Positions 1-7,591 of a DNA stretch of 64,000 nucleotides are shown here, in pieces. The translations under genes and the position numbers were made by a program. The notes under the pieces were generated by a model that was not told the origin of the DNA, ran no database searches, and saw only the letters and a program-made list of their open reading frames with translations. Origin of the DNA: Pelomonas nitida (lineage in GTDB: Bacteria > Pseudomonadota > Gammaproteobacteria > Burkholderiales > Burkholderiaceae_C); the NCBI RefSeq assembly GCF_043555975.1, contig NZ_JBIGIA010000014.1:1-64000 (forward strand), written 5' to 3'. Within the stretch, counting starts at the first letter, position 1. Each line of letters starts with the position of its first letter.

Positions 1-64
1 GCACGGCCTCCTGCTTGAACTCCATCGTGTAGCGCGCCCTCGGCGCCGCCTTCGGCTTCGTCAT
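1..64 (-). CDS. IS3-family transposase OrfA, N-terminal fragment cut by window edge
   Basis: The minus strand encodes a protein starting MTKPKAAPRARYTMEFKQEA, the usual N-terminus of IS3-family OrfA (helix-turn-helix DNA-binding subunit made before the OrfAB frameshift product). Only 21 residues lie in the window. It suggests that an insertion sequence borders the ICE maintenance block at 65 bp. The IS terminal repeat should lie just to the right of the gene but I could not define it without the other end. Confidence 0.6.
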   Translation of the reverse strand, partial: MTKPKAAPRARYTMEFKQEAV

Positions 65-816
65 TCCCACTCTCCTTGCTTGCATTGAATCACTCAGCAA
101 GGGAGACGGTTTTCGGGGGCAAGGTCACTTCCAGGCGTTCCCCCTGGGCCGCCGGGGCAACACGCCCTCGGGCGTCGCTGCGCGACAGGTGTGGCGTGCT
201 GCGCACGCGGGGTTGGAGTGCGCGGCCCTCCCGTGCGAGGAGACCGCGGGCCTGTTTCCTTCACGCTGCGCGTGAACGGGCCCGCTTGGCGAACTGGCCG
301 GTGCTGATCGGCTGCGCTTCGCGCGGGTCCGTCCAGATCGCCACTCCTCGCACCCGCCATACCCGTTGCCGGGCCGCGCTGAAGTGATCACAGCGGCTCG
401 ACCGTCGCGCCAGTCGCTGCGCTTGGTGTCACGCCAGTCGCAGAGCCGCCGCTGCTCAGGGGCTCGGGGCGTCTTCGTTGCACCCGCTGCGCCAGGCGAG
501 CTGGCACATCGTCTGCGGCACTGCGACGCCCGGTGGGGCAGCCTGTGCGCTGGTCGTCCCACCGCGCTCCCCCCACAACCCCCGCACTTGGGTGAGGGGG
601 ACTTGTGGGGGGATCTTCTAGCGGTGGGCCGGGAAACCGGCGCACTGCTTCGGCTGCGTGAACTCCAACATCCATCCCCAACCCCTTCCCGCTGGAAGGG
701 GCCATGCCCACCCCCCGCCCGCCCGTGGGCGGGTGCGAGGAGTCCAAGCGAGAGGATCAGTTGTCAGGGCTTTCAGAACGGGGCCCGGCTGGTCTGTCTC
801 GTGAAGGAGATTGGTC
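65..816. other. Gene-poor leader upstream of ssb with strong hairpins
   Basis: No reading frame here resembles a known protein; open frames are those expected from high GC. The right part is rich in structure. A 10-bp perfect inverted repeat (CCCCCCACAA at 569-578, TTGTGGGGGG at 603-612) has a nested C5/G5 pairing. A second hairpin at 681-700 has 8-bp arms CCCCTTCC/GGAAGGGG. A third near 709-726 is CCCGCC/GGCGGG. The ssb ribosome-binding site AAGGAGA follows at about 802-808. The left part probably includes the end of the IS. Confidence 0.5.
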
Positions 817-1233
817 ATGGCCAACGTTCAAGTCATCCAGCGCAACGCGCATCTGGCGGGGCCGGTGCGCATCGAGTTCGTCGAGGGCCGCGAAGGCCGC
901 ATCGCGAAGGGCGTGCTGACGGCAATCAGCAATTCCGTGCGCGGTTCGGGCGACAACCGCGAGCAGCAGGCGACTGCCATCCAGTGGACGCTGTGGGGTG
1001 CGCAGGCGGAGAACGCTGCCGCCTACCTGGGTCGGGGTTCGCACGTGAACATCGTCGGCCGCGTGAAGAACAACAACTTCGAGAAGGACGGCGAGACCGT
1101 ATACGGCATGGACTTCACGGTCGAGGAGATCGACTACCTGGACAGCCGGGCCGAAGCCCAGGCGCGTCGCAGTGGCCCCGATGGCTTGGGCCGTCCCGGC
1201 GCTGAACGCCAAGCGGCGCATGCCGATGCCTGA
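817..1233 (+). CDS. ssb: Single-stranded DNA-binding protein (plasmid/ICE type)
   Basis: A 138-residue OB-fold SSB that coats single-stranded DNA, here probably the strand arriving or leaving during conjugation. Visible family features are IEFVEGREG, an AIQWTLWG strand and GRGSHVNIVGRVKNN in the N-terminal 100 residues. The C-terminus is Arg/Gly/Ala-rich and lacks the acidic DDDIPF tip of chromosomal SSB, so interaction with host SSB partners is doubtful. ATG 817 is preferred over an upstream TTG at 811 because AAGGAGA sits 8 bp before it. It heads the block ssb-DUF932-DUF7673, common in betaproteobacterial ICEs and plasmids. Confidence 0.85.
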   Translation: MANVQVIQRNAHLAGPVRIEFVEGREGRIAKGVLTAISNSVRGSGDNREQQATAIQWTLWGAQAENAAAYLGRGSHVNIVGRVKNNNFEKDGETVYGMDFTVEEIDYLDSRAEAQARRSGPDGLGRPGAERQAAHADA

Positions 1234-1302
1234 CCCCTCGGGCGGGCAGGGCAGTAGCCGTCGCCCGCCTTCGAACTCTCTCAACGATCGAAGGAATCCA
1301 TC

Positions 1303-2172
1303 ATGTACTCGACACATCCCACGCTCGCGACTCGCTTCGGCGGCCGTTCCACCAACGTCATCCGTAGCGATGCGCCGCTGAGCGAAGACCAGATGCGCGC
1401 GGCAGCGCCGTCCATCTTTGCGGAGGGCAAGCACGCCAGCCGTTCCGACCGCTACACCTACATCCCCACCATCGACGTGCTGCGCGGCCTGCGCAAAGAA
1501 GGATTCGAGCCGTTCATGGTCGCCCAGGGCTCCAGCCGCATTGAGGGCAAGACCGAGTTCACCAAGCACATGATCCGCATGCGCCATGCGGGCCAGGTGC
1601 AGACCAAGCCCGAGGCGAACGAGATCATCCTCATCAACAGCCACGATGGCGCCAGCTCGTACCAGATGCTGGCAGGCATGTTCCGGTTCGTCTGCTGCAA
1701 CGGCCTGGTCGTGGGCAACGTGGTGGATGACATCCGCATCCCGCACAAGGGCAACATCCAGGGCGAGGTCATCGAAGGCGCCTTCAGGGTGCTCGACGAG
1801 TTCGAGGCCGTCGAGCAGCACGCCGAGGCGATGAAGTGCCTGCAGTTGGAGCAGCCCGAAGAGATCGCCTTCGCGACGGCCGCACTGGCATTGCGGTTCG
1901 GCGAGCAGGTCGTCGAAGAGACGGGCGGGCACCGGCCGGCGCCGGTCACGGCCCAGCAGCTGATCCAGGCACGCCGACCCGAGGACATCGGACACAGCCT
2001 GTGGACCACGTTCCAGCGCGTTCAGGAGAACGTGATTCGTGGCGGTCAGCCAGGTCGCAGCGCGCAGGGCAAGCGCCTGCACACCCGTCCGGTTGGGAGC
2101 ATCGACCGTGGTGTCAGCCTGAACCGCGCGCTTTGGATGCTGGCCGAGGAGATGCGCAAGCTGAAGGCTTGA
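1303..2172 (+). CDS. DUF932 family protein
   Basis: A 289-residue protein of the DUF932 family (phage/plasmid-like), found on conjugative elements and phages. Its biochemical role is not established. Seen: an N-terminal disordered part, then HASRSDRYTYIPTIDVL and the family core around MLAGMFRFVCCNGLVVG (near residues 122-138), which is the best-conserved DUF932 block. It lies 69 bp after ssb in the same direction and is probably cotranscribed. The operator-like palindrome at 2188-2211 follows it, so the next gene may have its own promoter. Confidence 0.8.
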   Translation: MYSTHPTLATRFGGRSTNVIRSDAPLSEDQMRAAAPSIFAEGKHASRSDRYTYIPTIDVLRGLRKEGFEPFMVAQGSSRIEGKTEFTKHMIRMRHAGQVQTKPEANEIILINSHDGASSYQMLAGMFRFVCCNGLVVGNVVDDIRIPHKGNIQGEVIEGAFRVLDEFEAVEQHAEAMKCLQLEQPEEIAFATAALALRFGEQVVEETGGHRPAPVTAQQLIQARRPEDIGHSLWTTFQRVQENVIRGGQPGRSAQGKRLHTRPVGSIDRGVSLNRALWMLAEEMRKLKA

Positions 2173-2187
2173 GCAGCTCGTTCATGC

Positions 2188-2211
2188 GCTGGATTCGAGC
2201 GTGAATCCAGC
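2188..2211. promoter_or_regulatory. 24-bp palindrome, copy 1 of 4 (ICE operator candidate)
   Basis: GCTGGATTC-N6-GAATCCAGC, a perfect 9-bp inverted repeat with a 6-bp centre (GAGCGT). It lies between the DUF932 gene and the DUF7673 gene, 77 bp before the latter's ATG. Three other copies of the same layout occur in the ICE at 19,723, 39,171 and 49,411. Likely a protein operator; the regulator is not identified. Confidence 0.7.
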
Positions 2212-2287
2212 GTCACCGCGGGGCGCTGCCGGCTTGACCATCGCCAGACGCCGGGCCCGTCCCGCGCCAACCCAGAAGGAGATCACC

Positions 2288-2635
2288 ATGGGTGCTTCGA
2301 CCTTGGAAATCCTGGCCAGCTACACCGAGCGTGCGCAGCAGGCCACCCACGCGGGCGGGCAAGCCTTCGCCCGTCTGCTCAAGCATGCCGAGAGTGGTGA
2401 CAGCGGCCAGCAACGCCGCGCTGCACTGTTCGTGGCTGCGACCTTCAACGGCCGCGTCCATCCCTTCGACCTCTTCGAGTTGCGTGCCGTCGATGTCGAG
2501 ATCAGCGACGCAATGCTCACCTGTCTCGACGCCTTGCGCTGGGGGCGGTCGGACCTGTATCGCCTCGTCCCCAATGGCGAACAGCGCGTGCGCGCCGTGA
2601 TTCGCCAGTGGGGCCTCGGTGCGGTTCGTGATTGA
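2288..2635 (+). CDS. DUF7673 family protein
   Basis: A 115-residue protein resembling the small DUF7673 family of ICE/plasmid proteins, of unknown function. Seen: an N-terminal helical part, then DSGQQRRAALFVAATFNG and a C-terminal WGRSDLYRLVPNGEQR region. The start at ATG 2288 is set by AAGGAGAT 6 bp upstream. The palindrome at 2188-2211 lies in its leader, so it is a candidate member of the ICE operator regulon. No catalytic motif is visible. Confidence 0.7.
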   Translation: MGASTLEILASYTERAQQATHAGGQAFARLLKHAESGDSGQQRRAALFVAATFNGRVHPFDLFELRAVDVEISDAMLTCLDALRWGRSDLYRLVPNGEQRVRAVIRQWGLGAVRD

Positions 2636-2709
2636 GAACCAAGGGGCGCGGCCTGCGCCCCTGCCTGGCGCGATGAGCCGTTGCATCGCAAATGCGCTAC
2701 AACTGCGTC

Positions 2710-2991
2710 ATGAAGACCGCAAGCATTCCGTCCGTGCGCGTGGAGCCCGAACTCCGTGCAGAGGTGGAGTCCATGCTGGGCGAGGGCGAGACCCTGTCCG
2801 AGTTCGTCGAGACCTCCATCCGCGAGAAGGTCGAACGCCGGCGGGTCCAAGAGGAGTTCATCGCGCGTGGACTGCGTTCCCGCGACCAAGCCCGACAAAC
2901 GGGCGACTATGTGGACGCCGACGTGGTGCTGGCCAACCTGCAGCGCAAGCTGGACGCCGCGCGCAGCCAGGTCGCGAAGAAGCGCAAGTGA
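2710..2991 (+). CDS. Antitoxin of a ParE-type module (YlcI/YnfO-like)
   Basis: A 93-residue putative antitoxin. The N-terminus MKTASIPSVRVEPELR followed by EGETLSEFVETSIREKVERR fits a short ribbon-helix-helix-like DNA-binding segment; the C-terminal half is charged and probably wraps the toxin. ATG 2710 is chosen because this family starts with MKTAS; an in-frame ATG at 2692 is possible. The stop overlaps the toxin start (GTGA), the typical coupled arrangement of a toxin-antitoxin pair. Probable role: stabilising the ICE by post-segregational killing. Confidence 0.75.
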   Translation: MKTASIPSVRVEPELRAEVESMLGEGETLSEFVETSIREKVERRRVQEEFIARGLRSRDQARQTGDYVDADVVLANLQRKLDAARSQVAKKRK

Positions 2992-3305
2992 GCTACCGCG
3001 TCCGGCTGACGCGTGATGCCGCGCCCGACGTCGAGCGGCTGTTCGACTTCGTGCTGGAGCGCGAACTCACCCGCGATGGCGGCGACCTGGAGGTGGCCCA
3101 AGACGCCATCCACGCGATCCGGGCCGGCATGGCGACGCTGAAGACATCACCCTTCACCTGCCGCAAGGCGGGCCGCAGCCCGTTCCTGCGCGAACTGGTC
3201 ATCCCCTTCAGTCGGTCCGGCTATGTCGCGCTGTTCGAGGTGCAGGACAGCGAGACGGTCACCGTGATGGCCGTGCGACATCAGCTTGAAGACGACTACC
3301 ACTGA
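2988..3305 (+). CDS. RelE/ParE-family toxin
   Basis: A 105-residue toxin starting at GTG 2988, which overlaps the antitoxin stop by 4 bp. The sequence YRVRLTRDAAPDVERLFDFV at the N-terminus, the FTCRKA segment near residue 60 and the C-terminal VTVMAVRHQLEDDYH match ParE-like toxins of the RelE superfamily. ParE members target gyrase and RelE members cut mRNA on ribosomes; the substrate here cannot be told from sequence. It is the last gene before the metal-resistance cargo. Confidence 0.8.
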   Translation: MSYRVRLTRDAAPDVERLFDFVLERELTRDGGDLEVAQDAIHAIRAGMATLKTSPFTCRKAGRSPFLRELVIPFSRSGYVALFEVQDSETVTVMAVRHQLEDDYH

Positions 3306-3637
3306 TAGCGCTGTTGCATCGGGTGAGGGCGATGGCGGTTGCAGCTCCGGCGGCCTGGCTGCCTGCGTAGCTGGTTCTGACCTCGAATGAGTGGCTGTTC
3401 TGCAGCGTTTGCAGCCGGCCGGCACCGTTCGACGGGCGTCCGGTGGCGGCCTCATCGCGGTCATTGGGACGCAGTCGAGGCGGGTGCCCACGCACAAGCT
3501 CCGGCGGCGCACGAACTCACCTGGCCCTGCATTGCACAGTGCGGCTACTCTCCGATGACGAGGGCCGCCAGTTTGCAAACGGCTGAATGCAAAAGGCCGG
3601 CGCATCGCGCCGGCCCTGGTCTCAGTTCAGTGAAACC
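3306..3637. other. Intergenic, no gene seen apart from a terminator
   Basis: The stretch separates the plus-strand toxin from the minus-strand Cys-rich gene. I see no convincing coding sequence. A terminator for the minus strand lies at 3591-3615. It marks the junction between ICE backbone and metal cargo. Confidence 0.5.
3591..3615 (-). terminator. Rho-independent terminator after the Cys-rich operon
   Basis: On the minus strand a 9-bp perfect stem GGCCGGCGC/GCGCCGGCC with a 3-base loop is followed by TTTT. It lies 22 bp after the stop of the 42-residue Cys-rich peptide. Confidence 0.7.
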
Positions 3638-3766
3638 TTACAGGCAGCACAGCAACTGCTGGATGCAGCAGGCGATGTCGCCGCAGCACGCTTGAGCAGC
3701 GAAGGCAGCGGCAGAGCCGCCCAGCAGCGCGACAGCCGCGCCGATCTTGATGAGATTGGATTTCAT
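3638..3766 (-). CDS. 42-residue exported Cys-rich peptide
   Basis: A very small gene with a clear ribosome-binding site (AAAGGA, 6 bp before ATG). The first about 24 residues form a signal peptide (MKSNLIKIG, an AAVALLGGSAAAFA hydrophobic core, likely cleavage after AAFA-A). The mature part is only about 18 residues: QACCGDIACCIQQLLCCL, with six cysteines in three CC pairs. I do not recognise a named family. The CC pairs and the position beside cadR/cadA suggest periplasmic binding of Cd, Zn or a similar soft metal, which is inference. It follows the 94-residue Cys-rich gene by 45 bp and ends at a terminator. Confidence 0.7.
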   Translation of the reverse strand: MKSNLIKIGAAVALLGGSAAAFAAQACCGDIACCIQQLLCCL

Positions 3767-3811
3767 GGATGTCCTTTCGATGGTTGATGAATGCTTGAAG
3801 CAGGCATCAAC

Positions 3812-4096
3812 CTAATCGGGAGGCGTCCAAGGTTTGCGCCGTGAACCAGCATCGAACTCGATTTGAATCGATTGCCAATGCGGCTCCTCGACAACGGGCG
3901 ACGCAGCTTGCTCCGGCACTGGCGCCGGTTGGGGGGGGGGCGCACAGGTCTGGCAAGTCGCGCTGGCGCAATGCGCCATTCCCTTGCAGCCTTGAAGGCA
4001 GCAGTCGCTATAGCCGTCAGATGCGCTCGCGACCGCCTGCCCGACGAAGGTCAGGCAGCCGAACAGTATGGCGAAAACGGCAAGCAGCTTGCGCAT
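3812..4096 (-). CDS. Small exported Cys/Pro-rich protein
   Basis: A 94-residue protein beginning MRKLLAVFAILFGCLTFVGQ, a signal peptide with a likely cut after AVAS-A. The mature N-terminal part holds six closely spaced cysteines (DCCLQGCKGMAHC...ATCQTC), followed by a proline-rich linker and an acidic C-terminus. No enzyme fold is evident; soft-metal binding in the periplasm is a reasonable guess from the cysteines and the neighbours. It lies directly upstream of the 42-residue Cys-rich peptide and downstream of cadR, all on the minus strand. The start at 4096 gives the signal peptide; the upstream in-frame Met at 4147 would not. Confidence 0.7.
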   Translation of the reverse strand: MRKLLAVFAILFGCLTFVGQAVASASDGYSDCCLQGCKGMAHCASATCQTCAPPPQPAPVPEQAASPVVEEPHWQSIQIEFDAGSRRKPWTPPD

Positions 4097-4168
4097 TCGG
4101 CAATGATATTCACTGGCGGCCAGTCGCGCACTGGCTGAGCAATGCACCCTACGGCCCGAAGTTTCGTC

Positions 4169-4621
4169 TCAGTGGCCATGGATCGACTTCAGGTGCCCAC
4201 GCACCTTGGGTGCCGCCGTGGGTTCCTGCGCGGCTTCTGCCAAGCCAGAGAGGATGCCGCACTGATCCGCCGACCTGGCAACACCACAGCGCTGTCGCAA
4301 ATCTTTGAGCTCGCGCTCCAGCGACTTCAGCTCCTTGATGCGCCGAGAGACATGGCCGATGTGTTCGTCAAGCAGCGCGTTGACGTCCCCACAGTCGTCC
4401 TCTGGCTCGTCCTTGAAGCGCAGCAGCACACGCACCTCGTCGAGCGACATGTCGAGACCGCGGCAGTAGCGGATGAACTGAAGCCGCTCCAGGTGCCGTG
4501 TCTCGTAGACCCGGAAGTTGCCTTGCGTGCGTGCGGGCGCCGGCAGCAACCCCTCCCGCTCATAGAAGCGGATCGTCTCGATGGCTGTTTCCGTGGCCGT
4601 GGCAAGTTCGCCGATCTTCAT
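4169..4621 (-). CDS. cadR: MerR-family Cd/Pb-responsive regulator
   Basis: A 150-residue MerR-type activator. Residues 1-70 are the winged helix (MKIGELATATETAIETIRFYEREGLL). A long dimerisation helix carries DDCGDVNALLDEHIGHV, with the conserved Cys near residue 77. The metal-binding loop follows with QRCGVARSADQCGIL, giving the Cys-x(N)-Cys set of CadR/PbrR. The tail ends HGH, as in CadR, where His residues modulate zinc response. Its expected target is the MerR-type promoter of cadA at 7531-7562, about 2.9 kb away. Cd is the likely inducer; Pb or Zn cannot be excluded. Confidence 0.85.
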   Translation of the reverse strand: MKIGELATATETAIETIRFYEREGLLPAPARTQGNFRVYETRHLERLQFIRYCRGLDMSLDEVRVLLRFKDEPEDDCGDVNALLDEHIGHVSRRIKELKSLERELKDLRQRCGVARSADQCGILSGLAEAAQEPTAAPKVRGHLKSIHGH

Positions 4622-4704
4622 GGCAGAGCTTTCGTCCAGTAGTGATGCTGCGTCGTAGCGAAGGAACGGCGATTGCTCGCCGTGGTCTGAGCAAAGAGAC
4701 CGAT

Positions 4705-4902
4705 GTGAAGGAGATTGCCAAGTTCTACTGCTGGTGGGAGGCCTGCCATGGCGCATGGCACGCCTGTTTCTGGGCGACGGGGACTGAGTTCACCGCACTC
4801 GGCATGCATTTCACGACGAGTACGAATGCAGTAGCCGCCTTGGTTGACGTTGTCATCGCCACGGCGCTCGGCGTCTACGCTTGGCGTCGGTGGGCCCTCT
4901 GA
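4705..4902 (+). CDS. Small membrane protein of unknown function beside cadR
   Basis: A 65-residue open frame starting at GTG 4705, divergent from cadR by 83 bp. It has aromatic and Cys/His residues at the start (FYCWWEACHGAWHACFW) and one strong hydrophobic segment (NAVAALVDVVIATALGVYAW) near the C-terminus. The tail overlaps the end of the convergent DUF3703 gene by 28 bp. I do not recognise a family. The Cys-His cluster in a metal operon makes metal sensing or transport help possible, but this is speculation. Confidence 0.5.
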   Translation: MKEIAKFYCWWEACHGAWHACFWATGTEFTALGMHFTTSTNAVAALVDVVIATALGVYAWRRWAL

Positions 4903-5270
4903 GCACCTTGTCGCCGTTTGGACACCTCGATGGTTCGGGCCAGATCCGGCGCGATCGGCAGCGGCTTGAACGGGCTGACATTGGCACCGCCCGTGTTGCC
5001 GGTCGGCACCCAGCCGAAGACCGTCTTCGTGGCCGCACCAACGATGCGTAGCACCTGCCCGCGCGCTTCCTTCCACACGCGATGCTTCATCGCCCAGAAG
5101 AGCATCTGCACATGCACCCGGACGTGATGGAAGGTTGATGCCTGCCCAAGCACATGGGCGCGCTCCAAGTGGGCAAAGCTGGCGGCGGCCTCGCCAGAGT
5201 CGTCAAGCCGTCGGGCTTCGGCGATCTCGCGGTCGACGTGAGGCGCAATGCGTTGAGAGAACTGAGTCAC
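4875..5270 (-). CDS. DUF3703 family protein
   Basis: A 131-residue soluble protein of the DUF3703 family, often found next to cadA or czc genes in betaproteobacterial metal islands. Function unknown. Features: FSQRIAPHVDREIAEAR, ERAHVLGQ and a HHVRVHVQMLFWAMKHR segment rich in histidine. GTG 5270 is chosen for the AAAGGA site just before it. It lies 11 bp after cadA in the same direction, so it is almost certainly cotranscribed with the Cd/Zn pump. Confidence 0.75.
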   Translation of the reverse strand: MTQFSQRIAPHVDREIAEARRLDDSGEAAASFAHLERAHVLGQASTFHHVRVHVQMLFWAMKHRVWKEARGQVLRIVGAATKTVFGWVPTGNTGGANVSPFKPLPIAPDLARTIEVSKRRQGAQRAHRRQA

Positions 5271-5281
5271 AGCAGATCCTT

Positions 5282-7525
5282 TCAGGCGGCGGCGCGCGCC
5301 GGTTCGACGTTCGCCTTCAACAGGCGCAATCCATTGGCCACCACCAGCAGGCTCGCCCCCATGTCGGCGAAGACCGCCATCCACATGGTTGCTGCGCCAA
5401 AGACGGCGAGCCCGAAGAACACCGCCTTCACGCCCAGCGCGAAAGAGATGTTTTGCCACAGCACGGCGTGGGTCTTGCGGGACAGCCGGATGACGGTGGG
5501 GATGCGCTGCAGGTCGTCGTTCATGATGACCACGTCCGCGGCCTCCATCGCCGTGTCGGTGCCCGCGGCACCCATCGCGATGCCGATGTCCGCCTTGGCC
5601 AGGGCCGGCGCGTCGTTGATGCCGTCGCCGGTCATGCCGGTGAGGCCAAATCTCTTCTGCAGTTCCTCGACGGCCTTGAGCTTCTCCTCGGGCAATAGGT
5701 TGCCGCGCGCCTCTTTGATGCCAGCCTGCCCGGCGATGCTCTGCGCCGTGGCTTCGTTGTCACCCGTCAGCATGACCGGCGTGACACCGAGCGAGGCGAG
5801 ATCGGCGACGGCCGCCTTCGACGAGGGCTTGATGGTGTCCGCCACGGCAAACAGCGCGATGACGCCCTGGTCGTCCGCCATCAGCGTGACCGTGCGACCT
5901 TGCTCCTCGTGGCGCTTCAGCTCGGCTTCCAGCTCGGCGCTGCATTGGCCCCGCTCCTCTATGAGGCGGTGGTTGCCGAGCACATAGGTCTTGCCGCCAA
6001 TGCTGCCCTGCACGCCGCGACCGGCCAGCGCCGAGAACTTGTCTACAGCGTCGTGTTCGAGATTCAAGCCTTCGGCAATGGCCTTGGACACCGGATGGTC
6101 CGACCGGCCCGCCAGGCTGGCCGCCAGTCGCCGCACCGCTGTAGCGTCGCCACGCATGGCCTTTTGGTCGACGAGCTTGGGCTTGCCTTCGGTGATCGTG
6201 CCGGTCTTGTCCAGTGCCACCGCCTTCAGATTGCGGGCGTCTTCCAGATAGGTGCCGCCCTTGATGAGGATGCCGCGACGCGCAGCGGCTGCCAGCGCAC
6301 TGACCACCGTCACGGGGGTGGAGATCACCAGCGCGCACGGGCAGGCGATCACCAGCAGGACAAGCGCCTTGTAGATGCCCTGCAACCAGGTGGCGTCGGT
6401 CAGCACCGGCAGCAGCACTGCCACGGCGACCGCCAGGACAAAGACGGCTGGCGTGTAGACGGCGGCGAAGCGGTCGACGAAGCGCTGGGTCGGAGCGCGC
6501 GAGCCTTGCGCCTGCTCGACCGCATGGATGATGCGTGCCAGCGTGGAGTTGGAGGCGGCTGCCGTCACACGGAACTCCAGCTCGCCCGTCTCGTTGATGG
6601 TGCCGGCGAAGACCGGGTCGCCGACGGCCTTCTCGACCGGGATGCTTTCGCCAGTGACCGGCGCCTGGTTGATCGCGCTGTTGCCCTTAGTGACGGTGCC
6701 GTCCAGCGGCACCCGCTCGCCGGGCCGGATGCGCACGATGCTGTCGATGGTCACGGATGCGACGGGCGTGGTGACCCAGGCGCCGCCGGGTTGCTGCACG
6801 GCGGCCTCTTCGGGCGCCAGCTCCATCAAGCCCTTGATGGCATTGCGTGCCCGATCGACCGAGCGAGCTTCGATCAGTTCGGCGATGGCATAGAGAGCCA
6901 TCACCATCGCTGCTTCCGGCCATTGGCCGATCAGGAAGGCGCCGGTGACGGCGACCGTCATCAGTGCGTTGATGTTGAGCTTGAAGCGGCGCAGGGCCGC
7001 GAAGCCCTTGGTGTAGGTCTCCACGCCGGCGAGCCAGATGGCGACGACAGCCAACACCATGCCCAGCCCCTGATTGGCGCGAGTGTCCGGCAGCACGAGC
7101 TCGACACCTTCGGCGGCAATGGCGACCAGCAAGGCCAGGCCGAGCCGTGCCGCGCCAGCCCCGATGCCGTGCCCATGATCGTCACCGGGAGTCTCTGCCG
7201 GCGCTGTGGCGGCCGCATCCACGGGCTCGGGCTTGAAGCCGGCCTGACGGATCGCATCGAGCGCCTTGGGCAGCACCTCTGCCGACGCCGAGATGGTCAA
7301 CCGGCGGGCACCCAGTTGGAAACCGAGCGAGGTGATACCGGCAATGGGTTCCAAAACACGGCGGATCTCGGCCTCTTCGGCAGAGCAGTCCATCGTCGGG
7401 ATGCGATAGGTCTGTCCACCGGGCATGGCGGGCGCATCGACGGTCTTGGAAGTGCTCGAACAGCTGCCGCAGGCGCCGGCCGAGCAGGTAGATGTGGCTG
7501 GTTGGGTGTTGTCGGTGTTGCTCAT
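5282..7525 (-). CDS. cadA: Cd2+/Zn2+/Pb2+-exporting P1B-type ATPase
   Basis: A 747-residue P1B-2 ATPase that pumps Cd, Zn or Pb from cytoplasm to periplasm. The N-terminus is Cys-rich (CSAGACGSCSSTSK), followed by an HMA-like domain with the metal motif MDCSAEEAEI. The transmembrane CPC motif is in VIACPCALVIS near residue 395, the phosphorylation motif DKTGT near 438, and GDGIND in the hinge. Length fits the family (about 700-800). A MerR-type promoter precedes it, consistent with control by CadR. DUF3703 follows 11 bp downstream. Confidence 0.92.
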   Translation of the reverse strand: MSNTDNTQPATSTCSAGACGSCSSTSKTVDAPAMPGGQTYRIPTMDCSAEEAEIRRVLEPIAGITSLGFQLGARRLTISASAEVLPKALDAIRQAGFKPEPVDAAATAPAETPGDDHGHGIGAGAARLGLALLVAIAAEGVELVLPDTRANQGLGMVLAVVAIWLAGVETYTKGFAALRRFKLNINALMTVAVTGAFLIGQWPEAAMVMALYAIAELIEARSVDRARNAIKGLMELAPEEAAVQQPGGAWVTTPVASVTIDSIVRIRPGERVPLDGTVTKGNSAINQAPVTGESIPVEKAVGDPVFAGTINETGELEFRVTAAASNSTLARIIHAVEQAQGSRAPTQRFVDRFAAVYTPAVFVLAVAVAVLLPVLTDATWLQGIYKALVLLVIACPCALVISTPVTVVSALAAAARRGILIKGGTYLEDARNLKAVALDKTGTITEGKPKLVDQKAMRGDATAVRRLAASLAGRSDHPVSKAIAEGLNLEHDAVDKFSALAGRGVQGSIGGKTYVLGNHRLIEERGQCSAELEAELKRHEEQGRTVTLMADDQGVIALFAVADTIKPSSKAAVADLASLGVTPVMLTGDNEATAQSIAGQAGIKEARGNLLPEEKLKAVEELQKRFGLTGMTGDGINDAPALAKADIGIAMGAAGTDTAMEAADVVIMNDDLQRIPTVIRLSRKTHAVLWQNISFALGVKAVFFGLAVFGAATMWMAVFADMGASLLVVANGLRLLKANVEPARAAA

Positions 7526-7530
7526 GGCTC

Positions 7531-7562
7531 TATTGAAAACCCTGTAGCAGCTTCAGAGTCAA
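7531..7562 (-). promoter_or_regulatory. MerR/CadR-type promoter of cadA
   Basis: On the minus strand, -35 TTGACT and a -10-like TCAATA are separated by about 20 bp. This over-long spacer is the hallmark of MerR-activated promoters. Between them lies the dyad ACCCTGTAG-N3-CTTCAGAGT (7539-7559), close to the CadR/PbrR/ZntR operator consensus. The cadA ATG is 6 bp beyond the -10 hexamer, so the leader is very short. Confidence 0.8.
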
Positions 7563-7591
7563 GCAGTTTCTTGATTCGGGCGCTGTCTGCG

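Noticed and set aside
366..1205. Long plus-strand open frame across the ssb leader
   Set aside because: Arg/Pro/Gly-rich with no family signal and overlaps ssb in another frame; typical of high-GC DNA.
757..2082. 441-residue minus-strand frame opposite ssb and DUF932
   Set aside because: Antisense shadow of two well-supported genes.
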